Shown: positions 1 through 24,645 of the stretch, piece by piece
Numbering within the stretch: position 1 is the stretch's first letter
Layout of the letters: each line of letters opens with the position of its first letter
NCBI GenBank assembly: GCA_008921705.1
Contig: VFFE01007669.1
Coordinates: forward strand, 6,623,308 to 6,687,307
DNA length: 64,000 bases
Direction: 5' to 3'
From: Burhinus oedicnemus
Lineage: Eukaryota; Chordata; Aves; Charadriiformes; Burhinidae
The notes under the pieces: generated by a model
The model's input: only the letters and a program-made list of their open reading frames with translations
The model's database searches: none
Told to the model about the DNA's origin: nothing
Program-made: the position numbers and the translations under genes

Positions 1-3000
1 ATTCAGACGAGAATTGTGTGTAAGCCTCTCAGCCAGAAGTTCCAGTTTTTTCCCTTTCAGTTTCCTACACAACTGTCACAGTCTAAATACAATCCATTAA
101 TCTTGTGCTATACAAAGTTTATTCTTTCATATTTTGTATTGATTAGTTTCTGGGGCTTAGTAAGGCTAGGCAGTTGCATGGTTCTTAATGATTCAGTTAA
201 TTTTCTGAGTTTAGTTTGTTATTTCATAAGCAATATTTTGTATTGCAAATGCATTTTCATAACTTTCCATAGAAAATTTAGAAAAGAATATTACTATACA
301 AACAGAGCTTGCTATTTTTTTAACAAAGCAAAATTGATACTCCGATGTATTTAGATATTGCTAACTGATATTTTATTGTGATTTCTTTAACCTCCACAGT
401 GGATAGTGGTGTATGTTCCAGTGTTGCACATGTCAGCACATTCAAATTTTGAGTACAAAAAGGATTAGGAATTAGTTGAATCTAGAGTATGGGGAGCATG
501 CAACAAATAATTCTGAATCTGGACAAGTAGTTTTGTGGATAATGCTGTTTCTTGTTAATCTAAAACTGGGTTACGATTTTTATAATTACTTAACACTTCA
601 AATATCCCTATAGTTGCCCAAGATTTCCATTAATTGTCTGGTATTCATCTCTAACATGAGATTTCACTTAGTTGAAGCCATCACTGGTGTATCATGCTGT
701 AATGGTCTTTATAAGAACGTCTAATTTAGCCCCATTTCTTTTCTAAATCACATTTCGGATGGAGCCAACACATTCTGCCATGGGACGATGCAACAACAAT
801 ATGCAAGTATCTTTTCCAGCTCCAGAAAGGGATCTCAAGTGCATAAGAATATAGTTTGAAACTTTTTCTGAAGCAATATCATGTCTCAGAATTTGAAGGA
901 TATTCCAACCACTCTTAAAATAAAAGCTGATGCCATATAGGCAGAAGAGTTCAGGAAAGAGTCCCACAGGAAGGAATATATATAGTCTGTCCATCAGGAA
1001 TCACCTCTGACTAGGCCTGAGATTTTACCTATGATTCACTCTTGGAAGCTGAATCGGGATAATCTACCCCAAATAGAAATTATTTTGGTTAACATGATAT
1101 CAGCAAAAATAATTCTCTATCATCATCTTCAGCTACAGTAAAACTGTATGATCTGGACCTGCCTATGAAAATTTCTAGTCTTGGGGTGAGAACCAAAGAC
1201 ATTAGATACAAAAAATAGCAAAACATTTTTTTCCATGTATTGCAAATACCTGCATTATACAGAAAAAAGATACTTAAAACTATATGATGAGATGAGTTAA
1301 TAATTGGAATTCTGTAATGAAATTACTCTGACATGGCCTAGGCCTATTATAAATTCAAGACAGAGGGCTCTCAATTCTGCCAACCTCCTTCCTTCAATTT
1401 TTGCTGTGACTACCATTGATACTACTATACTACCAAGATGTATAGCATTAGAAGATAGCAAAGCCGCATCCCTCATCCATTGGAGATACAGCCAGTACAA
1501 ACATACGTAGGATATAATAAACAGGGAGACGGAGGCTAGGTGATAGGGTTACATGTGAAAAAACGTTCTCTGTGACTGCCTTGTGCTCTAATTCAAAATA
1601 CAGATTTATTGAAATTACCCAAACTGCTAGTGTTATTAACAATTTTCACATTAAAGATTAATTCCTCAACACACATTAAAGATGATTTCCTCAACATTTT
1701 GCAAACTGGAAAATATTAGAACTGGATAGTAGTTACACCCTCTCTTTTGAAAATAAGTGTCATATGAATGCTTAGTATTAGTGATTAGTCTTTTATTAGG
1801 AAGCTATATTATCCCTTGCATATTATTTTAAAGCCTGCAAGCAACAGCACTTACTTACACATTTTGCTTATTTGCACTGTATCTGACCATGAGATCAGAT
1901 TTCAGCCACAAGGCTACTTCAGAGGCAGAATCCAGATGTACCCAATAGGCAAAGGGATGGGGAAATCCCCTAGGTACCCCCAGGGAAAGCTGCATTCAGT
2001 GGAAAATATGCATTGGTAGATAAGTATATTGGTGGCAGTATGAGAGTCATGATCCCCTGAGGGTAGTACTGGAGACACAGCTTTCAGATGTCTTCAGTGG
2101 AGCCTCTCCAGTAGTGACTCACCACAGGAAGATGTGCTGAATCAGTCCCTTACTCGAAATGACCAGGACGTGGAAAGAGTTTGCTGTTAGCAATCGTCGG
2201 AATGACTTTATGTTACATTATTAAACAAGTAGAAGCTGTAATTGTGGTATCACTTATTGTATCTTTGTGAAAATGTAATTCTAGATTAACACTAACTAGT
2301 ACTAGGTAAATTCTAGGCTAATATTTTAAATATATTTTCTGTAGGAGTACTTGGAGATCTTCTATCTTTATAAATAGGAGAAGTGGTAGTCTAGTAGAAA
2401 GCTTTCACTTTTTGTTTTTCCACCTTCTGTGTTCTCTTTGACTCGATCTGTGTCTACACAGATTTTCTTTATTTCATCTAGAGTTTCTACAGTGGCTGCT
2501 CATTTTCACTACATTTGGAGAAAAGTATTATTAAGGGCTCCTTTGGCAGGAGCAGACACCTAAAAGAGAGGGATGTCTTTTTCTTTTCTTCTCTAGGAAT
2601 AAAAGCAAAATAACAACAACATTTAAAAAGTACGAAAAGAGCCAGAAATATATCTAGTTCAAATGAGAATAAATGTCTCAAAGACATCTCAGCTCAATCG
2701 CAATGCCGGAAGACTAAAGTTTGCAAGCTGTAAGTAGACTATTTAAATTTAATGAACTAGGTACTCAGATTATTAAAGCATTAAAGACTGAGGAAGCCAT
2801 AGCCAACCTTTGGTCAGCTCTTTTAATGATGCAATCTTTAAACTGAAGAACCTGGAGAAGAAATTATCTTTTTCTGCTGTTACATTGCTTGAGATGGAAG
2901 AAATATTTTGTCACACAAAGAAAAACACTTATACCAACATCCTCTAAGATAAATAACATGCAGAAGTATCCATAGTTTCATGCAAATACAGACTGAATTA

Positions 3001-4089
3001 ACTTTTCTTCCTTGTTAAAGACAGTAAATCCAGTAGGGAGTAATGATACTCTGTGCAGTTCCCTAAGTGACAGATGAAAACACTCCTGTTAGCCTGAGCA
3101 CAGTTATCCTGTGTCTACTAAAGACTGCACTAGTCATGCAGAAATCTTAACAAGACCCATTTTTCCCTTTTAGTTAAAGCATGCAGGTAAAAGAATAAAT
3201 GGAATTTTTGAAACTCATATCACTTAAAGGATATTCTCAAATGTACTTTCGGTCTGCATTAGGTTTTGTGGACTAACTCATGTTCCATGCCGCTTTTCCT
3301 ATGTCTCTTTGCCCTTAGGTTGAAAAAATGTGTCTATGTGAATATGTACTTATCTTTGTCTACCACACTTAATTTTGAGAAGCTTTGGACATAGGAACAA
3401 AGAATGAGAGAGTCTTGAAGAAACTTCAGCCTTGAAGAAGCTTCAGCTCCCAAGGAGAAACTTTTCTTACCAACTCCATTTTCTGCTAGAAATGCAGCCG
3501 TTTTGTTTTCGTGATAGCACAAGATCCAGTGACTAAATTCTGAGATTTGGCATTTCTTAGAAAAATAAAGGTAAGACCATCTTTTCTTCTCAGCCAGAAA
3601 TAATGTTTCACTTTGTGAGATGGCCATTTGATATAATGTTGTATATCGTCACTAAAATATCAGTGGGAAAATGAAACTAACATCTTTAATGAGGTCTAGC
3701 TGTAGAAATTTGTGTTACATGTAGCTATTTTCCATTAGAATTTAAGGATCTATAACATTGGAAGGTATTTGCAAAATATTAATTAAGTACTGTATTCAAA
3801 CTAGGTTGATGGGCTAAAAAAGAGACCCTTCCTCTTCCTCTTAAATTGCATATGGTGTTCATTTGGCCTCCTTCAGGTTGATCTCTTTTCACACCTTCTC
3901 AGAGGCAACTTATGCTGTTAAAGAAAGTATAGTGCAGGCCTGCATTTAAAGAATTCTTAAAGTTTTGGGTCAATTTTTATAAATAAATAGATCAAAGGAT
4001 TTATTTTGGGGGCTCTACAACTTGCAGGTACATATCCAAGGAATCCGGGTTCATTTCTTTATGTAACCTATGTATTTTTGATTACTCTT

Positions 4090-4766
4090 GATTGGCCACT
4101 CAGGTGGAACGACAGATGTTCTCCCCTACCTGCCTTCAAAAGAGAGGGAGGAGAGAGAGAAAAAATTAAGAGTTTAGAAGGAATTAAACTACTTTAGTGA
4201 AATATTAATAATAAAATAAAAAGGAAATAATGAAATATATACAAAACTGTATCAAGCTCCCAGGATGACAATCACGTCACCAGCAGGGACTGAGGAAGTC
4301 CCAGACTGGACTCAGTGACGGACAGGAACTGGATTCTGGATCGGGATCAAAGGCAGACGAACAGACAGAGTCCTCCTCGGACGCCGGCCATTGAAGAAAA
4401 GAGAGCTGACCCTTTGATCCCTCAGCTTTTATACTGAGCATGAGGCAGATGGGATGGAATACCCTGTGGGTCAGGTTTGGGTCACCTCTCCTGTCCACTC
4501 CTCCCCGCAGGTGCGACCCCTCTACACTTTTCCGCTTCTGACCCTCCAACAGGGCAAATAACAAAGTTGGCTGGCCTTGGGTGTTATAGCAATAAGGATA
4601 AGCAAGAGCCTCTCTGCATCCCATTCCTTGGCATCAGCTATAAACATGGGTCGTATCACTCTGAGAGCGAACAGTTTTCTGCACAACAGGCTGTTAATTT
4701 CAGCAGTTAGAAGAGGCCTAGCTAAAAAGTAAAGTTACTGGCCCTGTTTTACCTCAAACCAGGACA
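4090..4766 (-). mobile_element. Solo LTR of an avian endogenous retrovirus, left end unclear
   Basis: The segment is strongly similar to the solo LTR in intron 10 of the channel gene, on both sides of that copy's N gap. Its right edge ends in CAAACCAGGACA, so read on the minus strand it starts TGTCCTGGTTTG, a usual avian LTR start. A TATAAAAG box on the minus strand at 4426-4433 fits this orientation. The 338 bases at 4190-4527 correspond to the part hidden in the other copy. The far end (TGTCGTGGTTTG in the other copy) is not recognisable here, so it is truncated or diverged. GTACA follows the right end and also occurs at 4028-4032, a tentative target duplication only. No gag, pol or env coding is present. 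Confidence 0.75.
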
Positions 4767-7700
4767 GTACAGCGTACGTTAGCCTTGGTGTAAGAATCAT
4801 AAGCCACTATTTCCACTCCTAGGAAGGAGGAGAGAAGAAATAGGATAAAATTAATTCAAAAGCAAATGTTGCAGTGAGGTAGAGAGGGAATAAAAGAGAT
4901 GAGTGTGGAATGGCAGTGAGCACAAACAAGCAGATAAGTGGGGGTAAAGACTATTCATAGCAATGTCTTGGTGAGAGGGAGCAGTGCCGAAAGATATCCC
5001 AAGAAGCAGCTTCTGGATCTTTCAGACAGGTCTGAGATTGCTTTCCAGTTTCTAATATAATCTGGTTTGAGTGTTTTCCCATCCACCTAGTCTTTCACCA
5101 GTCAGATTGAACCTCATCCGTTATATTCTGCCCAGATTTCCAAACTCTTGCAGTACTTTCTTTTGTTGAGGTTGGGGTTCTTAAGATTTAGCTAACATGC
5201 TTTCACACCTCATTATTGAGGACATTAAATAAAATTGCATGTAACATCTCTGAAGCACCACATTAGTGTTAATTCATTAGTATTTCCTGTATTTACTGTT
5301 CTTTGGTCAGGTTTCAGCCAATGTGAACTACCAATTCATATTCAGGCACTTATCACTACCCCATTCTAAATCTTTTTAAAGCAAGGTTTTATTAAGGAAA
5401 TATTATTTCTGTTACATACCCTTATTAGTTGAGTTCATATTCTCATAACAAGTAAGTATTTTTTTCTTCTGTGATTTATTAATTTTGTTAATAAATACGT
5501 GGTGGTGATTTCATTATTTTTATTTTGAGTAGTTATGTAACACTAATGCCTACAGGCCGCTGAGGCCGACTGTACAAATCCAGACAAAAATTATAGTAAT
5601 TGCTACGGATAAATTGTAGTCTAAGGAAAATGACACAATAGATGAATGATAAATGTTGGAAGAAATAGAAAAAAGGAAAACAAATCCTACATATTAGTCA
5701 TTTAGGACCTGTAAACACAAATTATCATAGTTTAAATTAGTAGACTACAGATTAAAGAAGAGGCAGGTTCTGAGCAGGTGCTAAATGCTGGAGGCTGTTT
5801 TCAGCTTTGAGGAGGTCACTCCTTTCCTTGAAAATACCTAATTTTGTGGAACCAGCATTCATGGATTCCTTGGCTTAGGACCCTTGGATAGTTTTGACTG
5901 GATATCTCTTTAGATACCTCAATTAACTCTGCATTACATTGCATTTACCACTTTGAATTACAGCAGTGATATTTGGGAGCTTTTTTTTCTTTTTGGGGTT
6001 CTGTTTCCTATTCAAATATTTTTAAAGCAGTAAAAAATAGTTTAAAGATGCCAGGAAAAACAAGGTAAATGTCAATTTTGAAAAGATAATAATCTATGAC
6101 TGTAAAAAAATACTTCAAATCATTTCAGCAGATAAGAGCGTAGTGTTTTCTATGTGAAATTAGCCTCTGTGCACAAATGCCATAAGAAATTTCAATAAAA
6201 ATATTTTATTCTAGATCATCTTCACAACAAACTAATATTTATCCATCCTTTTATTTTTAGGATAAATTGAATGCAGCATTACCCAATTTGGAATTTGATC
6301 AGAGCATAATAACTTAAACATAATTGATCTTCACTTCCAGAAAAATAATACCTGAATTTTCAAAAAAACCCTTCCCAAATACTAAGAGAGGGAGTTGACT
6401 CATTTCTTTAGACTCTTCCTGCATACACTCCCTCTGTACTCCTTTCCTCCTCAGGACAGTGGTAGTCTGAGTTGAGGTGATTTTCTGATGACATCAGCAC
6501 AGAACAGCTACATTTTTTACTTGTAAAACTGCAGAAAATAATCTCTAGCTGATGCTGAAGTGCTGCCATTAGCCCTGTTGTTTCCACCTCTCCTACCATG
6601 GGAGCTCCACCTTTTTGATTTGGACAAATATCTTTACTGGCCTAATGTGAGACAGCTAGTGTTATTAACGCTAGTGATTTAGAGTTTTTAATCCAGATTT
6701 TAGCACCTGAGAGGCTATTGCTGTGCTTGGCACAGAGGAAGATATTATTCCCAAATTACAGTCTTTCAAATGAAAGATTAGCGTAAGAAAATGATGATAT
6801 TTGGTCATTTTACAGATTCCATTTGCTAGCCTCACACTTATTCCAACTCTAATCAAATACATGTTTGTGTGCCAGTGTTTCAGTTTTAATGGAATGAAAA
6901 TCTCGGTAGTCAGCTTTTTCAAGGTTTTAGCAGGAAAATAATTCTGATGCCAGCGTTCTAAAAGCAAAAAAACCAGCCCATAAGAATAAACACTTCAAGG
7001 TTTGTTATTTCTCTACTTTGAAAACTTTGAAGGGTATATGTGGATTGTTTCATCCAGAATGCAATTAACCTGTTAGATAACTTGATGATTTTAATAAATA
7101 ATTATAGTATCCACCTGGTTCTTACACTGATACTTTCACTTTTATCATTTGCCTGATTTAAGATATCATAAAAATAGATACTTCAGGTGACTTCTTCTGG
7201 CTTCTTCAGAGACACAGAAAAATTAATTTGACATCGTTAGCACAGATATTTCACTTACTTTCTGACTCATCTTCTGTGTAAATGATGAGAAGATAATTAT
7301 ATTCAAAAATAAAATTTAACAAGTTATCCATAGACATAATATAATTAACTGAAATATGTATAAAATTAAGAACATATGGATAGTGTTTGTCGTTCAATCT
7401 TATTATTTAAAGGAAGGGACTGAAGGAAAACTGGATAAGGATTTATGGAATGCAATGCTCAAATACAAGTAAATGGATTTACTTAGCAAAAGCATATCTA
7501 AAAAATTTGAGTTTATTTTTTCTAATGAAATCTATTGAATTGTAGACCATTATACATATGGTATCTAGGCCCAAATTGTATTTAAAATACTTGAAATTCT
7601 TTTTCCTGAGCAGTATCAGGTACTGAGGGGCCTGGACGACTCAGATCTTACATGTATTTTTGAGACTATTCCTTTAAAGATGATAGTTTTTTGATGAAAG

Positions 7701-9232
7701 CTATTCTGAAATTATTAGATAGACAGAATTCTTTGTTTGTCTGAATTCTGCCCAGTATCATTCATGTCCTGGCAGTTTAGTCACAGGATAACAAGCAATT
7801 TTAAAACCAGTGAAGGAAGAAGAGGGAAGTTACCGCTAAAAACCAAGTGGTTCATAGTTCAAGGGTTGCTAAAAGCTTGTTCAGGGCTCAGTGCAGGGAG
7901 CAGAATTACTTGTGTTTTGTTGTTCTATTAAGCTACTGTGCATATAGCAACAGTAATCAAACACATTGTTCTATTAAGCCCTGTAATCTGAATGAAAACA
8001 CTTGGGGTATATTTAGTATAGTAAAAAACTTGTGTAATAGCTGCAGCCAAGAAAGATATAACTGCGCTAGACAGTAGTGGAGGCAGGACTCAAGTGATGT
8101 TTCCACCTTGTCAAGAAAACTTTTTTAAAGCATGTTTTATGACTGCCTGAGAAATAAAGTGAAACCCCAAGTCTTCTAATATTACTTTTCCTAGTCATTC
8201 ATTGTCCCCTTTGTGGACTTCTAGCAATATAAATACATATATTTCTAGCGAGGACAATGTGTTTTGTTATAGCATTCATAACTGTAACTGATAATGGATG
8301 AAAAACAGCCTAACCAAATGCACTGAACTATAAAGAGAAGATGGACCCACTGGTGACTCTAGGAAGGTGCACCTTTCAAGACTAGTTTCATAGAAAAGGC
8401 ACCTAGATCAACAATTTCAATCATAGACCTGCAAAATGTGTTAATAAAAGAATCAATTATTCAGAAAGACTAAAGGGAAACCTCAAACATCTTCTAAGTT
8501 TATTAATCCTGGATGGGCAAAAGCAATAATCAAAGGAGTGTAGACTGTATCCAGAGAACGTGTGCTTTTAATTCTCAAATAAAGGACAATTTTGAATTTA
8601 GGATCCTTATAATTGGGAGTTACATTAATAAAAAAAAGTATCAGAAAAGGCTTCTGTCTTGTACAAACTAAAAATTAGTAGCAGAAGTTTCAGTATAACA
8701 ACATGTGATAAGGTAGCCTGCTGGAGATGCTGGCTGGTTTAACAATTTATTTTTCAATTTATACTGCATCAGTACCTCCAGCCCCTCCAGGATCTCTGTG
8801 ATTCTGCATGTTACATTAACTCATCGTTCTCCAGGCTCTTCTGTGAGAAAAGCTTTTTCCACATCTACATTACAGTATATTTTGTTTATGAATTTATGGT
8901 CAGGTACCTCAGTTCTGCTCTTGCATTACTTAGATGCTCAGTGCTATAATCTACCGACTGAATTATTTCAGTGATCTCAGATTGAACACACTGATGCTGT
9001 GCTGTGAACCCACTCCAGAGATGAGGTGGCACAGGAGCAGGTTTACTCACCATGTCATTGGATTGGTAATTCAGATCAAGGAATATGCAGTCTCATTTCT
9101 TTCCTCCAGTTTTCTATTGTAGATTCTCTAAGCACTTTTTAACATCCCCCTCTACCTTCATACAGGTTTTGATTTTTAGAGGGTCATTTGAAAAGGAATC
9201 CATTATGTCATAAGATCATCATTGTGGCACTT

Positions 9233-9258
9233 TGTGTGTGTGTGTGTGCGCGCGTGCG
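9233..9258. repeat. Short (TG)n/(CG)n microsatellite
   Basis: An alternating TG run passes into CGCGCG and then TGCG. It is a simple alternating purine-pyrimidine repeat in noncoding sequence. Confidence 0.85.
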
Positions 9259-10577
9259 ATTTCTGCAAACTAATCCAGAAAGGCAAGAAAGCTTTAGGAG
9301 AAAGACTATTGAATGAATGCAAATGAGTACAATATTATGTCTCAAATCTAGATGTGGCAACTCCAGAATACAGGTGTTGCACATTCATGAGGTAATGTAG
9401 GGAAGGCTACATGGCTTCACATACAGAAAACACAATTAGAACTCATTTCAGGCACTGAAACTCACTCTTAAAAATTGGTTTTCATAATTAAAATTATTAC
9501 TACACTGTGCCACAACCTTTTGCGAGGTAGTCATCAAATAAGGCTATCATTTCTTACTTGGTGGCACTGCTCCTTTTAACCAGATCTGCTTTCCTTCTGC
9601 TATTCCCTCCCTCCAGCCATTCAAACTTCTCCACTGTGCTGTACAGTGTGCCAGTTTAAGCAACCGGTCCTGCTGCAGAAGGACTTGGAAGAAAGAAAAG
9701 AACATGACTTTCAGCTGATGCACTACAGGTCTTCATAAAGAGACGTGTTGTACAGTGGAGATTTTGGTGCAGAGAGCAGGAAAAAGCAGCAGGCACTACA
9801 TCAGCCAGCACTGGCATCAAAGACATACATAGGGAATCAAAGTCTTAAATTTCAAACTAGTTTTAGTCTGAAATAAATTGTGGCACTTGCCTTGCACAAA
9901 ATCAGGAGCAGCATTCTTTTCCCACATGGTCTTGATCGTACATCCTGTTTCCTTTTACTTAAAAGGCCTGTGGTTTTGATTCACAGCTTACAGTCAATAA
10001 GTGCAACCTTACCTGCTTTGTTACCTAACATTAACCTTCAGCACAGTAAACTGTCAGTAAGAAAGAATTATCCTTGTTCCTCCCATAATTCAATTGCTGT
10101 CATTTAAACAGCATTAATCATATGAAAACTTCTTTTTCATTTAATGAAAGTATTTGCTTTTATAAAGTTGGATTACTGATACTTGAAAAAACACAGGAAG
10201 ATAAAGTGTATTAACTAGTGAAATATAGGTTTACAATTTTCAAGAGTACTTCCTAGAATATGCATTTATACTTGCTGTTAAAAAAGATATACTGTTAAAA
10301 CACTTGTATCAGTATTTTCTCACTGGGAGAGTCTAAGTACATAGGCAAAGCAGTGTTTGTGGGCAGAAGTAGTGTCTTTTTCTACACCAACAAGAAAAAG
10401 CTGAAAAATAATTTATAAAATATCTAAATGAATTCTGAGCAGTTGCTTTTAACTTTTATTCAGTTTGGAAAGACACTGCTTCTATTTCAGGCCTGGAAAG
10501 CGTTTCTGAGCAAATGCTGGGGTTTTTTTCTGTTGGTACAATCTAGTTTTCCTAAATTATCTCGTTTTCTTTTATAG

Positions 10578-10627
10578 GTCATTCTTATGCAAGAAGCTAA
10601 AAGTAATTAAATTTGCAGGATGAAAAC
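10578..10627 (+). other. SCN3A: 5' UTR part of the first coding exon
   Basis: A pyrimidine-rich acceptor ending in TTTTATAG precedes this 50-base leader. A second possible acceptor, ATTTGCAG, ends at 10618, but its preceding tract is A-rich and weaker. The leader contains a complete seven-codon upstream frame and a second ATG at 10620 that is out of frame with the channel start. Confidence 0.65.
10587..10610 (+). promoter_or_regulatory. Short upstream ORF in the leader
   Basis: ATG at 10587 is followed by six sense codons and TAA, ending 17 bases before the channel ATG. Its start context is weak, with C at both -3 and +4. If the leader is spliced as proposed, it could mildly affect initiation or reinitiation at the main start. 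Whether it is translated cannot be seen from the sequence. Confidence 0.45.
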
Positions 10628-10894
10628 ATGGCACAGGCACTGCTGGTACCACCAGGACCTGAAAGTTTCCGCTACTTTACTAGAGATTCTCTCGCAGCTA
10701 TTGAAAAGCGTTCTGCAGAAGAAAAAGCTAAAAAGCCCAAGCAAGAACATACAGATGATGATGACGAAAATGGTCCAAAACCAAACAGTGACTTGGAGGC
10801 AGGAAAGACACTGCCTTTTATTTACGGTGACATACCTCCAGGAATGGTATCTGAACCTTTGGAAGACCTGGACCCATATTATATCAATAAAAAA
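10628..10894 (+). CDS. SCN3A: SCN3A coding exon 1: cytoplasmic N-terminus
   Basis: Encodes residues 1-89, starting [14 protein letters not shown] and ending DPYYINKK. The start ATG has A at -3 and G at +4, a strong context, and matches the conserved start of Nav1.1-1.3 proteins; the preceding in-frame TTG is not a likely start. The exon ends phase 0 before GTGAGT. This is the hydrophilic cytoplasmic segment before domain I, with an acidic run (TDDDDEN) and the conserved [12 protein letters not shown] motif. Residues 1-15 favour SCN3A over SCN2A, which I recall as starting MAQSVLVPPGPDSF. Confidence 0.96.
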
Positions 10895-17764
<6,870 letters not shown>

Positions 17765-17856
17765 GTATGTAACAGAATTTGTAAACCTAGGCAATGTTTC
17801 AGCTCTTCGAACTTTCAGAGTATTGAGAGCTTTGAAAACTATTTCTGTAATCCCAG
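17765..17856 (+). CDS. SCN3A: SCN3A alternative exon 5N: domain I S3-S4, Asn form
   Basis: This 92-base exon encodes [19 protein letters not shown] and then the rest of the domain I S4 voltage sensor to VIPG. It has asparagine at residue 209, which defines the neonatal (5N) form in other SCN genes. Splice sites are CCTACAG and GTAAGA. Exon 5A starts 96 bases downstream and encodes the same peptide apart from Asn to Asp. Including both exons would add 184 bases and break the frame, so use should be mutually exclusive. In mammals the N form predominates early in development; expression here is inferred. Confidence 0.95.
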
Positions 17857-18990
<1,134 letters not shown>

Positions 18991-19263
18991 GGTTGAAGAC
19001 TATTGTGGGAGCCCTAATTCAATCTGTGAAGAAGCTCTCGGACGTTATGATCCTGACTGTGTTTTGTCTGAGTGTATTTGCACTAATAGGGCTGCAGCTG
19101 TTCATGGGCAACTTGAGGAATAAATGCCTGCAGTGGCCTCCAGACAATTCTACTTTTGAAATAAATGTTATTTCCTACTTTAATAGCACAATGGATGAAA
19201 ACGGTACATTTGTTAATATGACAGTGAGCACATTTAACTGGAAGGATTACATTGAGGATGAAA
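18991..19263 (+). CDS. SCN3A: SCN3A coding exon 6: domain I S4-S5, S5 and extracellular turret
   Basis: Encodes residues about 233-323: the S4-S5 linker ([17 protein letters not shown]), S5 ([20 protein letters not shown]) and the first part of the glycosylated S5-pore loop. Candidate N-glycosylation sequons include NST (twice), NGT and NMT. The loop wording ([20 protein letters not shown]) is close to SCN3A. The exon ends in phase 1 before GTAAGA. Confidence 0.96.
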
Positions 19264-19565
19264 GTAAGAATGACTGATATAACTATTTTTAATATGTTTG
19301 TGGGTATAGTATGTAACTATTTGTGATCAAGCAAAAAATAGTGAAGGGTTTATATTTCTGCCTTATGTAGAACTGCTTACAGTCACTGACTGAGATCAAA
19401 TACATACAACAAACAAGTACAATAACTAGAAGTGTTCCTAAACAAATTGCAAAGTGATCAGCAGCTAGCCACTTCGATTTTATTACAATTTATTTTTATT
19501 TCACTTTGTAGTACTTTCAGATTAATTTGATTTGTTCACATATATTTCTAATGCTTTCTACACAG
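19264..19565 (+). other. Intron 6
   Basis: A 302-base GT-AG intron, AT-rich, with nothing recognisable inside. Confidence 0.85.
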
Positions 19566-19629
19566 CTCATTTTTACATTTTGGAAGGACAAAGAGATGCC
19601 CTACTTTGTGGTAATAGCTCTGATGCAGG
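19566..19629 (+). CDS. SCN3A: SCN3A coding exon 7: domain I extracellular loop
   Basis: A 64-base exon, the family-typical length, encoding [21 protein letters not shown] in the domain I turret. It includes a loop cysteine and the sequon NSS. The first codon is split with exon 6 and reads threonine, where the mammalian paralogues I recall have serine. The donor is G followed by GTAAGA. Confidence 0.94.
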
Positions 19630-23863
<4,234 letters not shown>

Positions 23864-24163
23864 GCATCAGCAGCAGTAGCAGCAGCATCCGTTGCATCAA
23901 GAGATTTCAGTGGTATAGGGGGATTAGGAGAACTCTTGGAAAGTTCTTCAGAAGCATCAAAGTTGAGCTCAAAGAGTGCTAAAGAAAGAAGAAACAGAAG
24001 GAAGAAAAGAAGACAGAAAGAAATGTCTGAAGCAGACAACAAAGGAGATATCGATAAGTTCCCCAAGTCAGAGTCAGAAGATAGTATCAGAAGGAAAAGT
24101 TTCCGCTTCTCCACAGAAGGAAGTCAACTGACGTATGAAAAAAGGTTCACATCTCCCCACCAG
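23864..24163 (+). CDS. SCN3A: SCN3A coding exon 10: I-II linker
   Basis: Encodes residues 462-561 of the cytoplasmic I-II linker. It starts with an Ala/Ser-rich run ([16 protein letters not shown]), followed by [17 protein letters not shown], which is diagnostic for SCN3A. Then come a basic stretch ([11 protein letters not shown]) and [19 protein letters not shown] fits a protein kinase A consensus, consistent with known modulation of neuronal channels through this linker. The exon is 300 bases, phase 0, and ends SPHQ before GTACAG. Confidence 0.95.
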
Positions 24164-24645
24164 GTACAGCACTCTTTTTTTATTAAAGCATGTTCATCTA
24201 CTCTAATTTGGTTTTGACTCACATTACAGCAGCTTTACATATTGGAAGTTATGAAAAAAATGAGTGAAGAAAAAAACCCCAGTGGTAGTACTGTTAACAG
24301 TGTTAGTTGAATATAGTTTGACCTATTCTATTAGCAAAGGGATAAAAAGAGCATACCAAGGATAATTGTAAACTTAATTAAAACATTTCTGAAAATGTAT
24401 TTCTGAAGATGTATCTGGTCAATTGGAGAAAGAATCAAAGGTTCTTTGATTAGTATTCATATATTTGCATTAATCAACCATAGGTTCTCTGTTCTGCATC
24501 CATTTCAAAACTATACAAATATGTGGGTTTTTAGCAGACCCCATAATCAAAATACCCTGAATAGGAAATTCCACACTACCATTAGTTTCTATTGCTTTCC
24601 TTAGTTAGTTTCTTTAAATGGCAGATAATGAGAAAAGTAGCTTTA

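Larger units (their letters stand above)
1..10577. other. Upstream or 5' intronic sequence of the sodium channel gene
   Basis: No coding exon is recognisable here. The small open frames are scattered on both strands, have no family resemblance and are what AT-rich noncoding DNA gives by chance. Because the first coding exon has a splice acceptor in front of it, this stretch should be at least partly an intron behind one or more noncoding 5' exons, as in other SCN genes; I could not locate such an exon or a promoter. It contains an LTR and a short TG/CG-rich microsatellite, listed separately. Confidence 0.6.

Noticed and set aside
4277..4624. 115-codon minus-strand open frame
   Set aside because: It lies wholly in the LTR, overlapping its promoter-like region, and resembles no protein; treated as a chance frame.
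1..10577. Possible noncoding 5' exon or promoter of the channel gene
   Set aside because: No CpG-rich segment or convincing donor-bounded exon could be picked out by eye; transcript data would be needed.
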